64,000 nt of DNA from Caprimulgus europaeus (lineage: Eukaryota; Chordata; Aves; Caprimulgiformes; Caprimulgidae). Location: contig OU015538.1 of NCBI GenBank assembly GCA_907165065.1, forward strand, positions 16,011,165 through 16,075,164, written 5' to 3'. This document shows, in pieces, positions 63,490 to 64,000 of this stretch. Position numbers and translations under genes: made by a program. The notes under the pieces were generated by a model. That model was not told where the DNA came from. It ran no database searches and worked only from the letters and a program-made list of their open reading frames with translations. Numbering within the stretch: position 1 is the first letter of the stretch; each line of letters starts with the position of its first letter.

Positions 63490-64000
63490 TTAAAACAAGA
63501 ATCTGAGTCAGTCAAATGAGGACAGCCTCAGAAAGAATGTGAATCAGAGGTAAGTGCAACATGACAGAACAGCAGTTAAGGGTACTGAAAGTATTAGAAG
63601 ATACAAAATGCTAGTAGAGTAGCTTTATGTAATAATACTGTGAAGAAACAGGGAAAGAACAGGAAAGTCAGTGCAGAACCTTTTGTCATCAAAATAACTT
63701 TAGAGAAACAGTACAAGAATAGTAAGGTCCATTAAAGGCCTCCACAATCAGGCTTGGCTATAATTAAAAATCTTCATATTACTGTAAAGCTAAAATCTGT
63801 CCACAATGTTTCCATAAACTTCACAGAAGAGAAAGGAAAATGGTAGTATGCAAATGTCACCCAGAGGTGATTACTGTGTTTCAGGGACTCCACACAAATA
63901 AGGACCAGGAATCCCCCACTTCAGCCATCCCTGTACAGTCTCAGCACAGAATAGCTTTATGAGATATTCTCTTTGACAGCTATATTATTAAAATAATGCT

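Larger units (their letters stand above)
61871..64000. other. Unique non-coding sequence to window end
   Basis: No gene is recognised. A poly-T run lies at 62536-62548. A CpG cluster lies at 62786-62877 and a purine run at 63446-63489. A good donor-like site (GAG|GTAAGT) is at 63549/63550 on the plus strand, with no evident acceptor before it. Confidence 0.6.

Noticed and set aside
1-64000. CRISPR array, operon, tRNA, rRNA or endogenous retrovirus genes
   Set aside because: I found no regularly spaced repeats, no tRNA or rRNA signatures, and no retroviral gag, pol or env-like frame in the window.

Overview
The window looks like non-coding nuclear DNA from a bird. Two things point that way. 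The recognisable mobile elements are CR1 (chicken repeat 1) LINE fragments with the avian ORF2 C-terminus and the short 8-base repeat (cacagaat and its complement) at the 3' end. There are also no recent SINEs, L1 copies or bacterial-style gene packing. The rest is AT-rich, sparse in CpG and low in repeats, as expected of a long intron or a gene desert. I could not identify the species, chromosome or neighbouring gene.

Layout. 1-17 kb is unique sequence with a few palindromes, a TATA-to-AATAAA stretch near 6.9-7.1 kb and a possible retroposed 3' end at 8.34-8.56 kb. A minus-strand CR1 lies at 17.1-17.7 kb. A nested pair lies at 26.0-27.1 kb, where a younger CR1 is inserted in an older one, both on the minus strand. 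A 16-base poly-G run is at 28.4 kb and a very old CR1 scrap at 36.6 kb. A possible MIR relic is at 44.2 kb, a plus-strand CR1 3' end at 46.7-47.0 kb and a clearer MIR relic at 51.1 kb. A short 16-bp tandem repeat is at 59.2 kb, a pyrimidine-rich block at 61.5-61.9 kb, a small CpG cluster at 62.8 kb and a 44-base pure purine run at 63.45 kb.

Genes. I recognise no protein-coding gene, rRNA or tRNA. The longest open frames (up to 137 codons) look like chance frames in AT-rich or strand-skewed DNA, or antisense readings of CR1. A few places have the geometry of an internal exon, with acceptor, open frame and donor. The best is on the minus strand at 41236-41493: 258 nt, 86 codons, good acceptor. 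None encodes a domain I can name, so all are weak candidates for exons of an unknown protein or a lncRNA.

I found no novel biological system. The observations most worth checking are the candidate exons, the nested CR1 insertion, the possible retrocopy, the perfect hairpins, and the isolated CArG and CpG-rich sites that might mark regulatory elements.
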